A stretch of 13,285 bases of DNA, from assembly GCA_021163545.1 (NCBI GenBank), contig JAGGTU010000032.1, positions 1 to 13,285 on the forward strand, given 5' to 3'. Source of the DNA: a bacterium (lineage in GTDB: Bacteria > Patescibacteriota > Minisyncoccia > Minisyncoccales > PEYH01). Below the pieces are notes generated by a model. It had not been told where the DNA came from. It searched no databases and was given only the letters and a program-made list of their open reading frames with translations. This document shows, one piece after another, positions 1 through 6,650 of the stretch (within the stretch, counting starts at the first letter, position 1; each line of letters opens with the position of its first letter). Made by a program: the position numbers and the translations under genes.

Positions 1-419
1 CCTTTGCTTTCGGTTGTAACATCTTTTCTTTCTGCCAAAGTTAAGTGAATAATTCTTCTCTCATAGGCTGGCATTGGTTCCAGTTCTTTTTCTTTTTTAT
101 GTAAGGCTACCTCATCTGCTGCGAGTTGAGCCAATTCTCTAAGAAAACTAATTTTCTTCTTTTTATAGTCGTTAATATCTAGGTCAAGTAAGAGCTTCTG
201 GGAAATTTCTTTCTTTAAGATTTTTGCAAGAAGTCTCTGAATTAAAAGCAACGTCTCTCCATTTTTTCCAATTAAAATTTGAGGCTCGTCGGTTTTAACA
301 GAGATAAAAAAGGTATTCTCTTCTTTTAGATCTACCGTTATATCGCCCATAAAACCTAATTTTTCGAAAAATTTTTCGGTAATTTTCTTAATTTGTTTTT
401 TTATCTCTTCTTTTTTCAT
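1..419 (-). CDS. jag: Jag/KhpB-like RNA-binding protein (KH + R3H), 3' end cut by window edge
   Basis: RNA-binding protein of the Jag/KhpB (SpoIIIJ-associated) family. I translated 139 complete residues from an ATG at 419. A type II KH-like domain carries the GxxG loop (GKNG, about residues 51-54) with hydrophobic strands around it. An R3H domain follows, with its Arg-x3-His at about residues 121-125 (AYERRIIHL). The usual C-terminal tail lies beyond the window edge. The start overlaps the end of yidC by 32 bp, in the order rpmH-rnpA-yidC-jag that is conserved next to many bacterial origins. No convincing ribosome binding site is visible, so translational coupling to yidC is likely. In other bacteria KhpB binds small RNAs and affects cell division and elongation; that role is known for the family and is not shown here. 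A later in-frame Met (residue 24) is possible but would remove the N-terminal helix typical of the family. Confidence 0.9.
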   Translation of the reverse strand, partial: MKKEEIKKQIKKITEKFFEKLGFMGDITVDLKEENTFFISVKTDEPQILIGKNGETLLLIQRLLAKILKKEISQKLLLDLDINDYKKKKISFLRELAQLAADEVALHKKEKELEPMPAYERRIIHLTLAERKDVTTESK

Positions 420-1116
420 ATTTAGCTAATTCTTTTTTGACTATTTTTTGTTGCAAAATACCAAAAATGGTTGAAACAATTAAATATAAGGCCAATGCTG
501 AAGGAAGTTTTAAGAATAGCAAAGTCATAAAGATAGGCATAAAATAAAGCATTTGGGTTTGAAAAAGATTTGCGAAACTTTTATCTTTTTTTTGCGGCGG
601 CATCAAAAACCGCTGCTGGAAGAATAAGGCCATCCCTAATAGGATAGCCAAAATAATATTTGGTTGACTCAAGTCTACTAACCCAAGAAATGAGGGGTTT
701 ATTGTCCCAGGTCTTTTTATAAATGGATAAAGATATGTCAGATTTTCCTCGCTAAATCCTTGCCAAAAGACCCTATATAAAGCAATTAAAATAGGTAGCT
801 GTAAAAAGGTAATAAAAGTACCAGAAAGTGGGTTTACTTTTTGGGAACGTGTGAGTTTTAAAAATTCCTTTCCCAATTTTTCTCTATCATTTTTATATTT
901 TTTCTGAAGTTCTTGGATCTTGGGCTGAATTTTTTGTAGAACCAACTGTGAATGAATGGCTTTTTTTTGCCAAGGCCATAAAATCAGACGAATTAAAATA
1001 GTAAGAGTTATAATTGCTATACCAAAATCGTTCCCTGGTAGATATAAATAAAAAAGGATTAAGAGATTAAATAATGGTTGCCATAAAAGAATTCTGAATA
1101 AGTCCGAAAGAATCAT
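388..1116 (-). CDS. yidC: Membrane protein insertase YidC/Oxa1/SpoIIIJ family
   Basis: Insertase that places membrane proteins into the cytoplasmic membrane, alone or with Sec. The 242-aa length fits the short Oxa1/SpoIIIJ form without the large periplasmic domain of proteobacterial YidC. Hydrophobic segments lie near residues 8-26, 32-47, 100-118, 150-168 and 190-222. The segment at 32-47 contains the Arg of ILIRLILWPW, matching the conserved positive charge in the hydrophilic groove. It is followed by the family's charged hairpin (KAIHSQ..LQKIQPKIQELQKKYKNDREKLGKE). The NP-x-G segment before the third membrane helix is present as VNPLSG, but without the Cys often seen there. No lipobox is visible at the N-terminus. 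The C-terminus is basic, as expected for ribosome contact. The ATG overlaps the rnpA stop as ATGA, so translation is probably coupled. No yidD lies between rnpA and yidC. Confidence 0.95.
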   Translation of the reverse strand: MILSDLFRILLWQPLFNLLILFYLYLPGNDFGIAIITLTILIRLILWPWQKKAIHSQLVLQKIQPKIQELQKKYKNDREKLGKEFLKLTRSQKVNPLSGTFITFLQLPILIALYRVFWQGFSEENLTYLYPFIKRPGTINPSFLGLVDLSQPNIILAILLGMALFFQQRFLMPPQKKDKSFANLFQTQMLYFMPIFMTLLFLKLPSALALYLIVSTIFGILQQKIVKKELAKYEKRRDKKTN

Positions 1117-1451
1117 TGTAAGTCAATTTTTTTTAATAATTCTTTTAAATTGTCCTTTATTTGGAAAAAGTTTAACTTTTCTATTCCCCTTTGAGCCACT
1201 ACCACAATATCATAACCAGGCTTTATTTTCGGAAGCATTTCTCTTGCCGCTTCTCTAAGTCTTCTTTTTACTTTATTGCGTACAACAGCCTTTTTGGATA
1301 TTTTCTTTGAAACAATAAATCCGAACCTGGTAGTCTCTAAATTGTTTTTAAGGAATCTAATAAATAAAAGGTCTTTCTTCGCAGCCTTACCCTCTTTAAA
1401 TACTCGCTCAAATTCTTTTTTCTTTTTTAGGCGATGCTTTTTGGGCAACAC
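1113..1451 (-). CDS. rnpA: Ribonuclease P protein component RnpA
   Basis: Protein subunit of RNase P, which helps the RNA subunit cleave the 5' leader from precursor tRNAs. The 112 aa are of normal length. The family signature RNR motif is clear at residues 58-66 (RNKVKRRLR). It follows the central strand FGFIVSKKISKKAVV, and the N-terminus is the typical LPKKHRLKKKKEFERVFKEG. The initiation codon is GTG at 1451; a TTG directly after it is the only close alternative. The GTG lies 21 bp downstream of the rpmH stop, the standard rpmH-rnpA arrangement, so both are probably read from one promoter in the oriC region. The stop codon overlaps the yidC start. The matching RNA gene rnpB is not in this window. 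Confidence 0.96.
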   Translation of the reverse strand: MLPKKHRLKKKKEFERVFKEGKAAKKDLLFIRFLKNNLETTRFGFIVSKKISKKAVVRNKVKRRLREAAREMLPKIKPGYDIVVVAQRGIEKLNFFQIKDNLKELLKKIDLQ

Positions 1452-1472
1452 GTTTTGAATCTTAAAAACAAC

Positions 1473-1607
1473 TTAAACAGCGATTTTTTTTCTTTTTTTC
1501 TTTCGTCGTCTTTGAAGAATTTTTCTTCCTTTTCTTGTCTTGGCTCGCGTTAAAAATCCGTGTGTTTTTTTTCTCTTTCGTTTTTTTTCTTTATAAGTAA
1601 TGGCCAT
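1473..1607 (-). CDS. rpmH: Ribosomal protein bL34
   Basis: Large-subunit ribosomal protein bL34, a 44-residue, extremely basic peptide (Lys/Arg dominate) that packs into 23S rRNA. The translation from the ATG at 1607 reads MAITYKEKKRKRKKTHGF, then LTRAKTRKGRKILQRRR and KKKRKKIAV. The core HGF-x-x-R-x-KT-x-x-GRKIL-x-RRR matches the conserved L34 core very well. The N-terminus differs from the common MKRTYQPS start: it keeps a TY pair but lacks the following aromatic/proline segment. The gene is first in the leftward rpmH-rnpA-yidC-jag cluster. A near-consensus minus-strand promoter lies about 50-80 bp upstream. No Shine-Dalgarno sequence is visible before the ATG. Confidence 0.95.
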   Translation of the reverse strand: MAITYKEKKRKRKKTHGFLTRAKTRKGRKILQRRRKKKRKKIAV

Positions 1608-1660
1608 AGTTTTCTGATATGTCGATATTTCGAAATGTCAAAATTTTGTATTATATTTGG

Positions 1661-1689
1661 AGTATAATATTAAAAAGCTGGAAGGTCAA
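1661..1689 (-). promoter_or_regulatory. Predicted sigma70 promoter for rpmH-rnpA-yidC-jag
   Basis: On the minus strand, TTGACC (1689-1684) and TATACT (1666-1661) are separated by exactly 17 bp, and each hexamer matches consensus at 5 of 6 positions. A start near 1654 would give a leader of about 46 nt before rpmH. The promoter lies in the putative origin, so initiation and transcription could affect each other. This is read from sequence only. Confidence 0.6.
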
Positions 1690-1708
1690 ATAAGAAAAAT
1701 TTAACATT

Positions 1709-1717
1709 TTATTCACA
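1709..1717 (+). promoter_or_regulatory. DnaA box, TTATTCACA
   Basis: This matches the relaxed DnaA-box consensus TTWTNCACA fully and differs from TTATCCACA at one base. It lies 2 bp before the perfect box at 1720-1728. Confidence 0.75.
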
Positions 1718-1719
1718 AG

Positions 1720-1728
1720 TTATCCACA
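1720..1728 (+). promoter_or_regulatory. DnaA box, perfect TTATCCACA
   Basis: Exact match to the strongest DnaA recognition sequence, 69 bp upstream of the dnaA start and in the same orientation as the neighbouring box. It may serve both origin function and autoregulation of dnaA. Confidence 0.85.
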
Positions 1729-1750
1729 AGGTGTTGAATTTTCCCGCTTC

Positions 1751-1778
1751 TTGCCTTATTTGCTAAACCTCTTATAAT
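1751..1778 (+). promoter_or_regulatory. Predicted dnaA promoter
   Basis: TTGCCT (1751-1756, 4 of 6 matches to TTGACA), a 16-bp spacer and a perfect TATAAT (1773-1778). A start near 1785 leaves a leader of only about 12 nt. That leader contains AAGAAGG (1786-1792), a usable Shine-Dalgarno sequence ending 4 nt before the dnaA ATG. Two DnaA boxes lie just upstream, suggesting autoregulation. Confidence 0.55.
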
Positions 1779-1796
1779 TGAAAATAAGAAGGTTTT

Positions 1797-3152
1797 ATGA
1801 AAAAAGAAGAAGTTTGGCAAGCAATACTTGCTCAAATACAGCTGAACCTCTCCCCGGCTAATTTTGCTACTTGGTTTAAAAACACTCGTATTGTCGAACT
1901 TCAAAAAGACCATGTTGTAATTGGGGTTCCTAATAATTTTTCAAAAGAGTGGATTGAAAAGAAATATAAAAAGATGCTGATAAAAATTATTCGTCAATTC
2001 AACGAGAACATAAAAACAATAGAGTTTAAGGTGGATTCAAATAGGGCTTTTCAGAATCCTTCTTCAACAAAAGCCCCTCAAATACATCCGGACCAGTTAA
2101 GATTTGAAGAGCTTTATATCAATAAAGAGACGAATTTAAACCCCAGATACCAATTTGAAAATTTCGTTGTCGGACCTTTTAATGAATTAGCCCATGCAGC
2201 AGCGTGGGCTGTAAGTGAATCTCCGGGTACTCTCTACAACCCTCTCTTTATTTATGGAGGGGTAGGGCTTGGTAAGACACATCTTTTGCAAGCCATTGGA
2301 AACCGCATTGTAAAAATATTTCCTGAGAAAAAAGTAAGATATATAAGTTCTGAAAGATTTACCGGAGGAGTTATCAATGCCATAAAAAACCAGACCATCG
2401 AGCAATTTAAAGAACAATATAGAAAATACGATGTACTCATTGTTGATGATATTCAATTTATTGCTGGAAAGGAGAAGACCCAAGAAGAGTTTTTCCACCT
2501 GTTTAATACTTTATATGAAAAAAATAAACAAATTGTCATCTCTTCTGATCGACCCCCTAAAGCTATTTCAGCCCTGGAGGCAAGGCTAAAGTCAAGATTT
2601 GAAGGAGGTATGATTGCGGATATTTCTCAGCCTGATTTTGAAAGCAGGGTTGCTATTTTAAAACAGAAGGCTCAAGAAAGGAATTTTATAATAGAAGACT
2701 CAATTTTAGAATTTATTGCTACAAATATTCAAAGCAACATAAGGGAATTGGAGGGTGCTCTTAATCGTTTAATTGCTTTCCAGAAATTACAAAATACAGA
2801 AACTTTAGATTTGGAAACCGCAAAAAAAATCCTAAAGAAAGTTATTCAGCCAAAATCAAAGAGAATAGATTTTAGGAAATTAACCAAGGTGGTTGCGGAG
2901 TTTTACAATCTCTCTGAGAAAGACCTTTTATCAAATTCCAGAAAACAAGAAATTGTCCGCCCAAGACAAATCGCTATGTACCTTTTAAGAGAAGAGGTTA
3001 AATATTCCTTCCCTCAAATTGGTAAAAAGTTTGGAGGAAAGGATCACACAACCGCGATTTATGCATATGAAAAAATAGCTAAAGATCTTGAGAAAAACGA
3101 AGATTTAGCTGAAGAAATTAATCTTTTAAGAGAACGTTTATATTCTGAATAA
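1797..3152 (+). CDS. dnaA: Chromosomal replication initiator DnaA
   Basis: Replication initiator that binds DnaA boxes, oligomerises with ATP and opens the origin. The 451 aa show the four-domain plan. Domain I is at residues 1-75 (WxxxLxxIQxxLSPxNFATWF). Domain II is a short, variable linker at about 80-115. Domain III is an AAA+ module with NELAHAAAWAV, Walker A GGVGLGKT (154-161), Walker B VLIVDD (213-218) and arginines of the SRFEGG segment near 266. Domain IV is a helix-turn-helix DNA-binding region with the signature GGKDHTTAIYAYEKI (413-427). The signature has Lys where many homologues have Arg (GGRDHTT), a common conservative change. The ATG at 1797 is preceded by AAGAAGG with a 4-nt spacing, which supports this start. 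The gene lies beside the candidate origin and upstream of dnaN. Confidence 0.98.
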   Translation: MKKEEVWQAILAQIQLNLSPANFATWFKNTRIVELQKDHVVIGVPNNFSKEWIEKKYKKMLIKIIRQFNENIKTIEFKVDSNRAFQNPSSTKAPQIHPDQLRFEELYINKETNLNPRYQFENFVVGPFNELAHAAAWAVSESPGTLYNPLFIYGGVGLGKTHLLQAIGNRIVKIFPEKKVRYISSERFTGGVINAIKNQTIEQFKEQYRKYDVLIVDDIQFIAGKEKTQEEFFHLFNTLYEKNKQIVISSDRPPKAISALEARLKSRFEGGMIADISQPDFESRVAILKQKAQERNFIIEDSILEFIATNIQSNIRELEGALNRLIAFQKLQNTETLDLETAKKILKKVIQPKSKRIDFRKLTKVVAEFYNLSEKDLLSNSRKQEIVRPRQIAMYLLREEVKYSFPQIGKKFGGKDHTTAIYAYEKIAKDLEKNEDLAEEINLLRERLYSE

Positions 3153-3328
3153 CGTGTGAATTATCCTTGAAGAAAATGTGAAGCTTTTTTCTCTGTCTTA
3201 AATATGCCCAAAATTTCCACAGTTTTATTCAGAAGTTTGTAAATCAATATGAAGCTTCCTTTTATAGATATACTTTATTTTTCACACTTTACAAGGTCCT
3301 AATATTAACAATAACTTAAATTAAAATT
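3153..3328. other. dnaA-dnaN intergenic region with degenerate DnaA-box-like sites
   Basis: This 176-bp AT-rich gap has no ORF. It contains TTTTTCACA on the plus strand (3278-3286, matches TTWTNCACA), TAATTCACA on the minus strand (3163-3155, one mismatch) and ATTTCCACA on the plus strand (3213-3221, one mismatch). In some bacteria the origin is split between the two sides of dnaA, so this could be a second origin half or a DnaA-controlled dnaN promoter region. A TTCACA (3281-3286) with TATTAA (3303-3308) at 16 bp spacing is the best, weak dnaN promoter candidate. TGAAGCTT occurs twice (about 3178 and 3250). No clear terminator hairpin follows dnaA. Confidence 0.45.
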
Positions 3329-4459
3329 ATGAAACTTACTATTTTAAAAGATGAATTTAAAAAGGGGTTAACCTACGTTGAAAGAATTTGCGCAAAAAAT
3401 ATAACCCTTCCGATACTAAATCATGTTCTTTTGAGTGCTGGAAAAAATCAACTCAAGCTTGTTACCACAAACCTAGAAATCGCTTCTTTATATTTTTGTT
3501 TAGCAAAGGTTGAAAAGGAAGGAGAAATAACCGTTCCAGTAAGAACTTTATCAGATACCGTCTCTTTAACAGAAACTCCTTCTTTAGATATTGAAGCAAA
3601 AGGAAAAACTTTATCTCTTATTGGAGAGGATACTAAAGTACAAATAAAAGGAATGGATCCCAAGGATTTTCCTATAATTCCTAAAATTGAAAAATCTCAA
3701 GAAATAGAAATGAATCCAAAACCATTGTCTGAAGGAATTCTTCAGGTAATTGATTTTTGTAGTCCAACACAAACAAGACCTGAACTTTCTGGGGTCTTTT
3801 TCTCTTTTTCAAAAGATCAATTAAAGATCGTCACAACCGACAGTTTCCGATTAGCTGAAAAAACATTATTCTTTGAGAAACCTCAAGAACTTTTTGAAGA
3901 AAAATCTTTTATTCTACCCAGAGGGGCGGCAAGAGAAATAATAAATATGTTTTCAGAAAACGAAAACAAAATCAAATTATTTTGCTCCTCGGGGCAAGTT
4001 ATGTTTGAATCGTACTTTGCAGATTCCCAAAATCCGCAAGCTCAACTGATTTCACGGTTAATTGAAGGAGAGTTTCCTGATTATCAGGCAGTTATTCCAA
4101 AAGGATATCATACCCAAGTGGTTTTAGATAAAAAACAATTTCTTAATAAAATTAAAACTGCAAGTATTTTTGCAGGAGGGGGAAATGAAATAATGCTTTC
4201 CGTGGATCCGAAAAAGAGCAAGGTTGAAATTTCAGCGCAAAACACAGATTTAGGTGAAGCGGCATTAGAAATTAAAGCAGGCGCTAAAGGTGAAAAAGTG
4301 AAAACATGTTTCAATTGGCGATTTTTGTTTGAAGGTATCTCAAAAATCCAGACAGAAGAATTTATCTTTGAGCTTAACCAAGAAGGAGGTCCTGGAGTAA
4401 TTAAACCAAAAGATAACCAAGATTTTCTCTATATTTTAATGCCAATTAAGCAGGGCTAA
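3329..4459 (+). CDS. dnaN: DNA polymerase III subunit beta (sliding clamp)
   Basis: The ring-shaped clamp that tethers the replicative polymerase to DNA and serves as a docking hub for repair and replication proteins. The 376 aa match the usual length of about 370 and three similar subdomains. The N-terminus MKLTILKDEFKKGLTYVERICAKNITLPILNHVLLSA is typical, as are TDSFRLAEK in the second domain and EGEFPDYQAVIPK between domains 2 and 3. The end DFLYILMPIKQG corresponds to the usual Y-x-IMP-x-R/K ending, extended by a few residues. The ATG at 3329 follows a very AT-rich leader with no obvious Shine-Dalgarno. The gene follows dnaA by 176 bp. Its stop codon overlaps the stop of the convergent PBP gene, leaving no room for a terminator between them. 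Confidence 0.97.
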   Translation: MKLTILKDEFKKGLTYVERICAKNITLPILNHVLLSAGKNQLKLVTTNLEIASLYFCLAKVEKEGEITVPVRTLSDTVSLTETPSLDIEAKGKTLSLIGEDTKVQIKGMDPKDFPIIPKIEKSQEIEMNPKPLSEGILQVIDFCSPTQTRPELSGVFFSFSKDQLKIVTTDSFRLAEKTLFFEKPQELFEEKSFILPRGAAREIINMFSENENKIKLFCSSGQVMFESYFADSQNPQAQLISRLIEGEFPDYQAVIPKGYHTQVVLDKKQFLNKIKTASIFAGGGNEIMLSVDPKKSKVEISAQNTDLGEAALEIKAGAKGEKVKTCFNWRFLFEGISKIQTEEFIFELNQEGGPGVIKPKDNQDFLYILMPIKQG

Positions 4460-6363
4460 GGCCATCTTTTCAAAGCTTCCTCCATAGCTCTGTGCCAAAT
4501 AGGTCCTGCGATGGTGACTGCTGGTACTTTTTTCATTGGCGCGTTATTATTATTTCCGACCCAGACTCCAATTACAATATTTTTACTATATCCTATTGTC
4601 CAAGCATCTCTAAAACTGTTGGTAGTACCTGTTTTGGCCGCTACAAAATGGTTCGGAAAATAAAGAGGTGAATTTTTACCAAACATTGGCGCTCGAGCAT
4701 CATTATCTGACAAAATGTCATTTATTTTTTTACAAACATCCACCCTCTCTACTCTTAAAGGTGAGGGTTTATTTTCTTCTATAATTCTTCCTTTAGGATC
4801 TTCAATTTTTAATATAGTAGTAGGAGGATTTCTTAAGCCCTCTGTGGCAAAAACTCCGTAGGCGGAAGTTATATCCAAAAGTTTCACCTCTCCCCCTCCT
4901 AAAACCAATGAAGGACCATAAAATGAGGCGGGTTTGTTTAAAGTGGTAATGCCAAATTTTTTGGCTGTTTCAATACTATCTTCAATACCCGCAAAATAGA
5001 GGAGTACTTTTACCGAAGGCACATTAAGAGATTGAGCTAAAGCTTGTTTTAATGTAACCCAACCTCGAAATTTACCATCATAATTTTGGGGAATGTAATA
5101 TTTTCCACCCCATTTACCAAAGTTAGTTAATTCGTCCAGAACTTTATCGTTTTCAGAATAACCTTTTTCAAAAGCCGTGGCATAAACAAAAGGTTTAAAA
5201 GCAGAGCCAGGCTGTTGTCCCGCACCAAAAACTGCTACATTAACTTTGGGTTCAAAAAGGCAATTAACTCCCGGAGTACAATCTTTTGGGTAAGGTTCGC
5301 CAAAATAGTCTTTTGAGCCTATCATCGCGAGTATTTGACCTGTGTTTGGATCAATAGCCACAAGCGAGATATTATGAGCATTATATCTTTTGATCCTTTC
5401 TGCTTCTTCTTTGACAATCACCTCTAACTCGTGTTGAAACTCCCAATCTAAGGTTGTATAGACTCTTAACCCATTTTCCTTTAAAAAATTTTCCCCATAT
5501 TTTTTAAAGAGATAATCTCTTACATAAAAAACAAAATGGGGGGCTTTAATTGTAATAGGGGTTTCAACGAATTGGATTTCTTTTTTAAGAGCTTGTTGGT
5601 ATTCCTCCTGAGAAACAAAACCTTCTTCCAACATCCTTTTGAGGACGTAATCTTTCCTTTCCAGAAGTTCTTTCCTATGTTCTGAGAAAGGGTAATAATA
5701 ACTGGGGGCTCTGATTACAGCGGCCAAAACTGCCGCTTCTTCTAAAGTTACCTCTTTTGCAGATTTGTTAAAAAAGTCTTGGGCCGCTGCCTCAACGCCA
5801 TATATATTTGGCCCAAATGGAATTTGATTTAAGTACCATTCCAAAATTTGGTCTTTTGAATAACGTCTTTCTAACTCCAATGTCAAGATAACCTCTCTGA
5901 CTTTCCTTTTTATTGTTTTTTCTCTTGTTAAGAAGGTTGATCTTATTAATTGTTGAGAAATAGTTGAACCTCCATAAACAGGTTTTTTTAGTTTCAAATC
6001 TATTAAAATCGCTCTTAAAATACCTTTTAGATCTACTCCATGATGCTCATAAAATTTTGCATCTTCTGCTGCCAAAACAGCTTTTATTAAATAATCTGGG
6101 AGATCTTCAAGTTTAACTGGCTCTCTTCTTTCTTCTCCAAAGATTGTATAAAGTAATACTTTGCCACTTCTGTCAAAAATTTTAGTTGGCTGGGCAAGAT
6201 GTCTTTCTTCAAAAACCTCAGGTCTTGGGAGATCCTTTGCAAAAAGTATAAAGATAGAAAATGCAAAAAAAAGGAACAATAATAAAGAAAAAAGAGCGAG
6301 CTTAATGATCACTCTAGGCCATTTAGGAGAGTTTGTTTTAAAAACTCTTTTTCTTTTAAGCAT
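4456..6363 (-). CDS. Class A penicillin-binding protein (bifunctional transglycosylase/transpeptidase, PBP1A type)
   Basis: Membrane-anchored peptidoglycan synthase that polymerises glycan strands and cross-links peptides outside the cytoplasmic membrane. Starting at the ATG at 6363 gives 635 aa. A basic N-terminus precedes one membrane segment (about residues 17-42). The GT51 glycosyltransferase domain follows, with catalytic Glu100 in EDAKFYEHHG, GGSTISQQ (131-138) and the KDQILEWYLNQIPFG helix. The transpeptidase domain has all three motifs: SAFK with the nucleophile at Ser387, SLN (445-447) and KTGT (577-580). The frame stays open upstream to 6486, but that extension runs through the acidic ORF in another frame and a terminator-like hairpin, and encodes a Lys-rich segment unlike the family. 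I therefore chose 6363. The start is only 5 bp past the terminator element, so expression may depend on readthrough. Confidence 0.95.
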   Translation of the reverse strand: MLKRKRVFKTNSPKWPRVIIKLALFSLLLFLFFAFSIFILFAKDLPRPEVFEERHLAQPTKIFDRSGKVLLYTIFGEERREPVKLEDLPDYLIKAVLAAEDAKFYEHHGVDLKGILRAILIDLKLKKPVYGGSTISQQLIRSTFLTREKTIKRKVREVILTLELERRYSKDQILEWYLNQIPFGPNIYGVEAAAQDFFNKSAKEVTLEEAAVLAAVIRAPSYYYPFSEHRKELLERKDYVLKRMLEEGFVSQEEYQQALKKEIQFVETPITIKAPHFVFYVRDYLFKKYGENFLKENGLRVYTTLDWEFQHELEVIVKEEAERIKRYNAHNISLVAIDPNTGQILAMIGSKDYFGEPYPKDCTPGVNCLFEPKVNVAVFGAGQQPGSAFKPFVYATAFEKGYSENDKVLDELTNFGKWGGKYYIPQNYDGKFRGWVTLKQALAQSLNVPSVKVLLYFAGIEDSIETAKKFGITTLNKPASFYGPSLVLGGGEVKLLDITSAYGVFATEGLRNPPTTILKIEDPKGRIIEENKPSPLRVERVDVCKKINDILSDNDARAPMFGKNSPLYFPNHFVAAKTGTTNSFRDAWTIGYSKNIVIGVWVGNNNNAPMKKVPAVTIAGPIWHRAMEEALKRWP

Positions 6364-6367
6364 TTTT

Positions 6368-6409
6368 AAAATAATCCCAAAACCCCCCATTATGGGGGGT
6401 TTTGGGATT
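6368..6409 (-). terminator. Perfect 17-bp hairpin with T-rich tail (terminator-like)
   Basis: On the minus strand, arms 6409-6393 and 6389-6373 are perfectly complementary over 17 bp, including a run of six C and six G, with a 3-nt loop. A TATTTT tail (6372-6368 and adjacent) follows. The hairpin begins directly after the stop codon of the acidic ORF and ends 5 bp before the PBP start codon. The tail is short for a strong terminator, so partial readthrough or attenuation of the PBP is possible. The symmetrical stem with ATTTTAT on the other side could also act on plus-strand transcripts. Confidence 0.75.
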
Positions 6410-6589
6410 TTATAACTCTTCTTCTTCCTCTTCCTCCAATCCTTCTTCAGATACTTCTTCTGTTTCTTCAGGCATATCCTCTTCAACTTCTTCTTCAGGT
6501 GTTTCTTCTACCTCTTCTTCAGCTACATCCTCCTCTTCCCACTCTTCTTGATTAACAATTTGAGAGAGGATTTTATCAATGTATTCCAT
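6410..6589 (-). CDS. Small extremely acidic protein (hypothetical)
   Basis: I do not recognise this protein. From the ATG at 6589 it is 59 aa: MEYIDKILSQIVNQEEWEEE, then a Glu-dominated tail ending EEEEEEEL. I count 29 Glu and 3 Asp against a single Lys, a net charge near -31. Residues 1-14 could form a short amphipathic helix; the rest is low complexity and probably disordered or a charged single helix. An in-frame TTG at 6634 would add 15 residues but is less attractive. No Shine-Dalgarno is visible. A full-consensus promoter about 55 nt upstream and a strong hairpin directly after the stop make it an independent transcription unit, which argues that it is expressed. A non-coding role of the purine-rich RNA cannot be excluded. 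Acidic tails of this kind occur in nucleic-acid mimics and chaperone-like proteins, but no function should be assigned. Confidence 0.6.
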   Translation of the reverse strand: MEYIDKILSQIVNQEEWEEEDVAEEEVEETPEEEVEEDMPEETEEVSEEGLEEEEEEEL

Positions 6590-6650
6590 GGTTTTTAAAT
6601 TATGGTTTTGAGACGACCTTTGATTATCTTTCAAAAGAATCTATAAGCCC

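Larger units (their letters stand above)
1608..1796. other. oriC: Candidate replication origin (oriC) between rpmH and dnaA
   Basis: This 189-bp divergent region sits at the canonical origin locus between rpmH and dnaA. It holds two head-to-tail DnaA boxes on the plus strand: TTATTCACA (1709-1717) and the perfect TTATCCACA (1720-1728). Their starts are 11 bp apart, one helical turn, which would favour cooperative DnaA binding on one face. Strongly AT-rich DNA flanks them (about 1616-1710, including 1641-1675), a plausible unwinding element. Only two clear boxes are visible, so the origin is small or bipartite with the dnaA-dnaN gap. The region also carries divergent promoters for rpmH and dnaA. 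Confidence 0.7.

Noticed and set aside
1613..1641. Second minus-strand promoter for rpmH from TTGACA at 1641-1636
   Set aside because: The -35 is perfect, but no acceptable -10 lies 16-18 bp downstream. The TTGACC/TATACT pair further upstream is a better fit.
2187..2498. Minus-strand open frame inside dnaA
   Set aside because: It is a shadow of the strongly conserved dnaA frame, with a composition unlike a real protein and no start signals.
6161..6415. Plus-strand frame whose product repeats the PKPPIMGGFG string of the opposite strand
   Set aside because: The shared string is a by-product of the perfect palindrome at 6373-6409 and not evidence of a gene or a duplicated motif.
6364..6486. 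N-terminal extension of the PBP to an upstream start at 6486
   Set aside because: It would run through the terminator-like hairpin and overlap the acidic ORF, and it encodes a Lys-rich stretch not seen in this family. The ATG at 6363 places the membrane anchor at the usual position.
6590..6634. TTG start at 6634 adding 15 residues to the acidic protein
   Set aside because: It would start only about 10 nt after the predicted transcript start and has no ribosome binding site. The ATG at 6589 gives a cleaner N-terminal helix.
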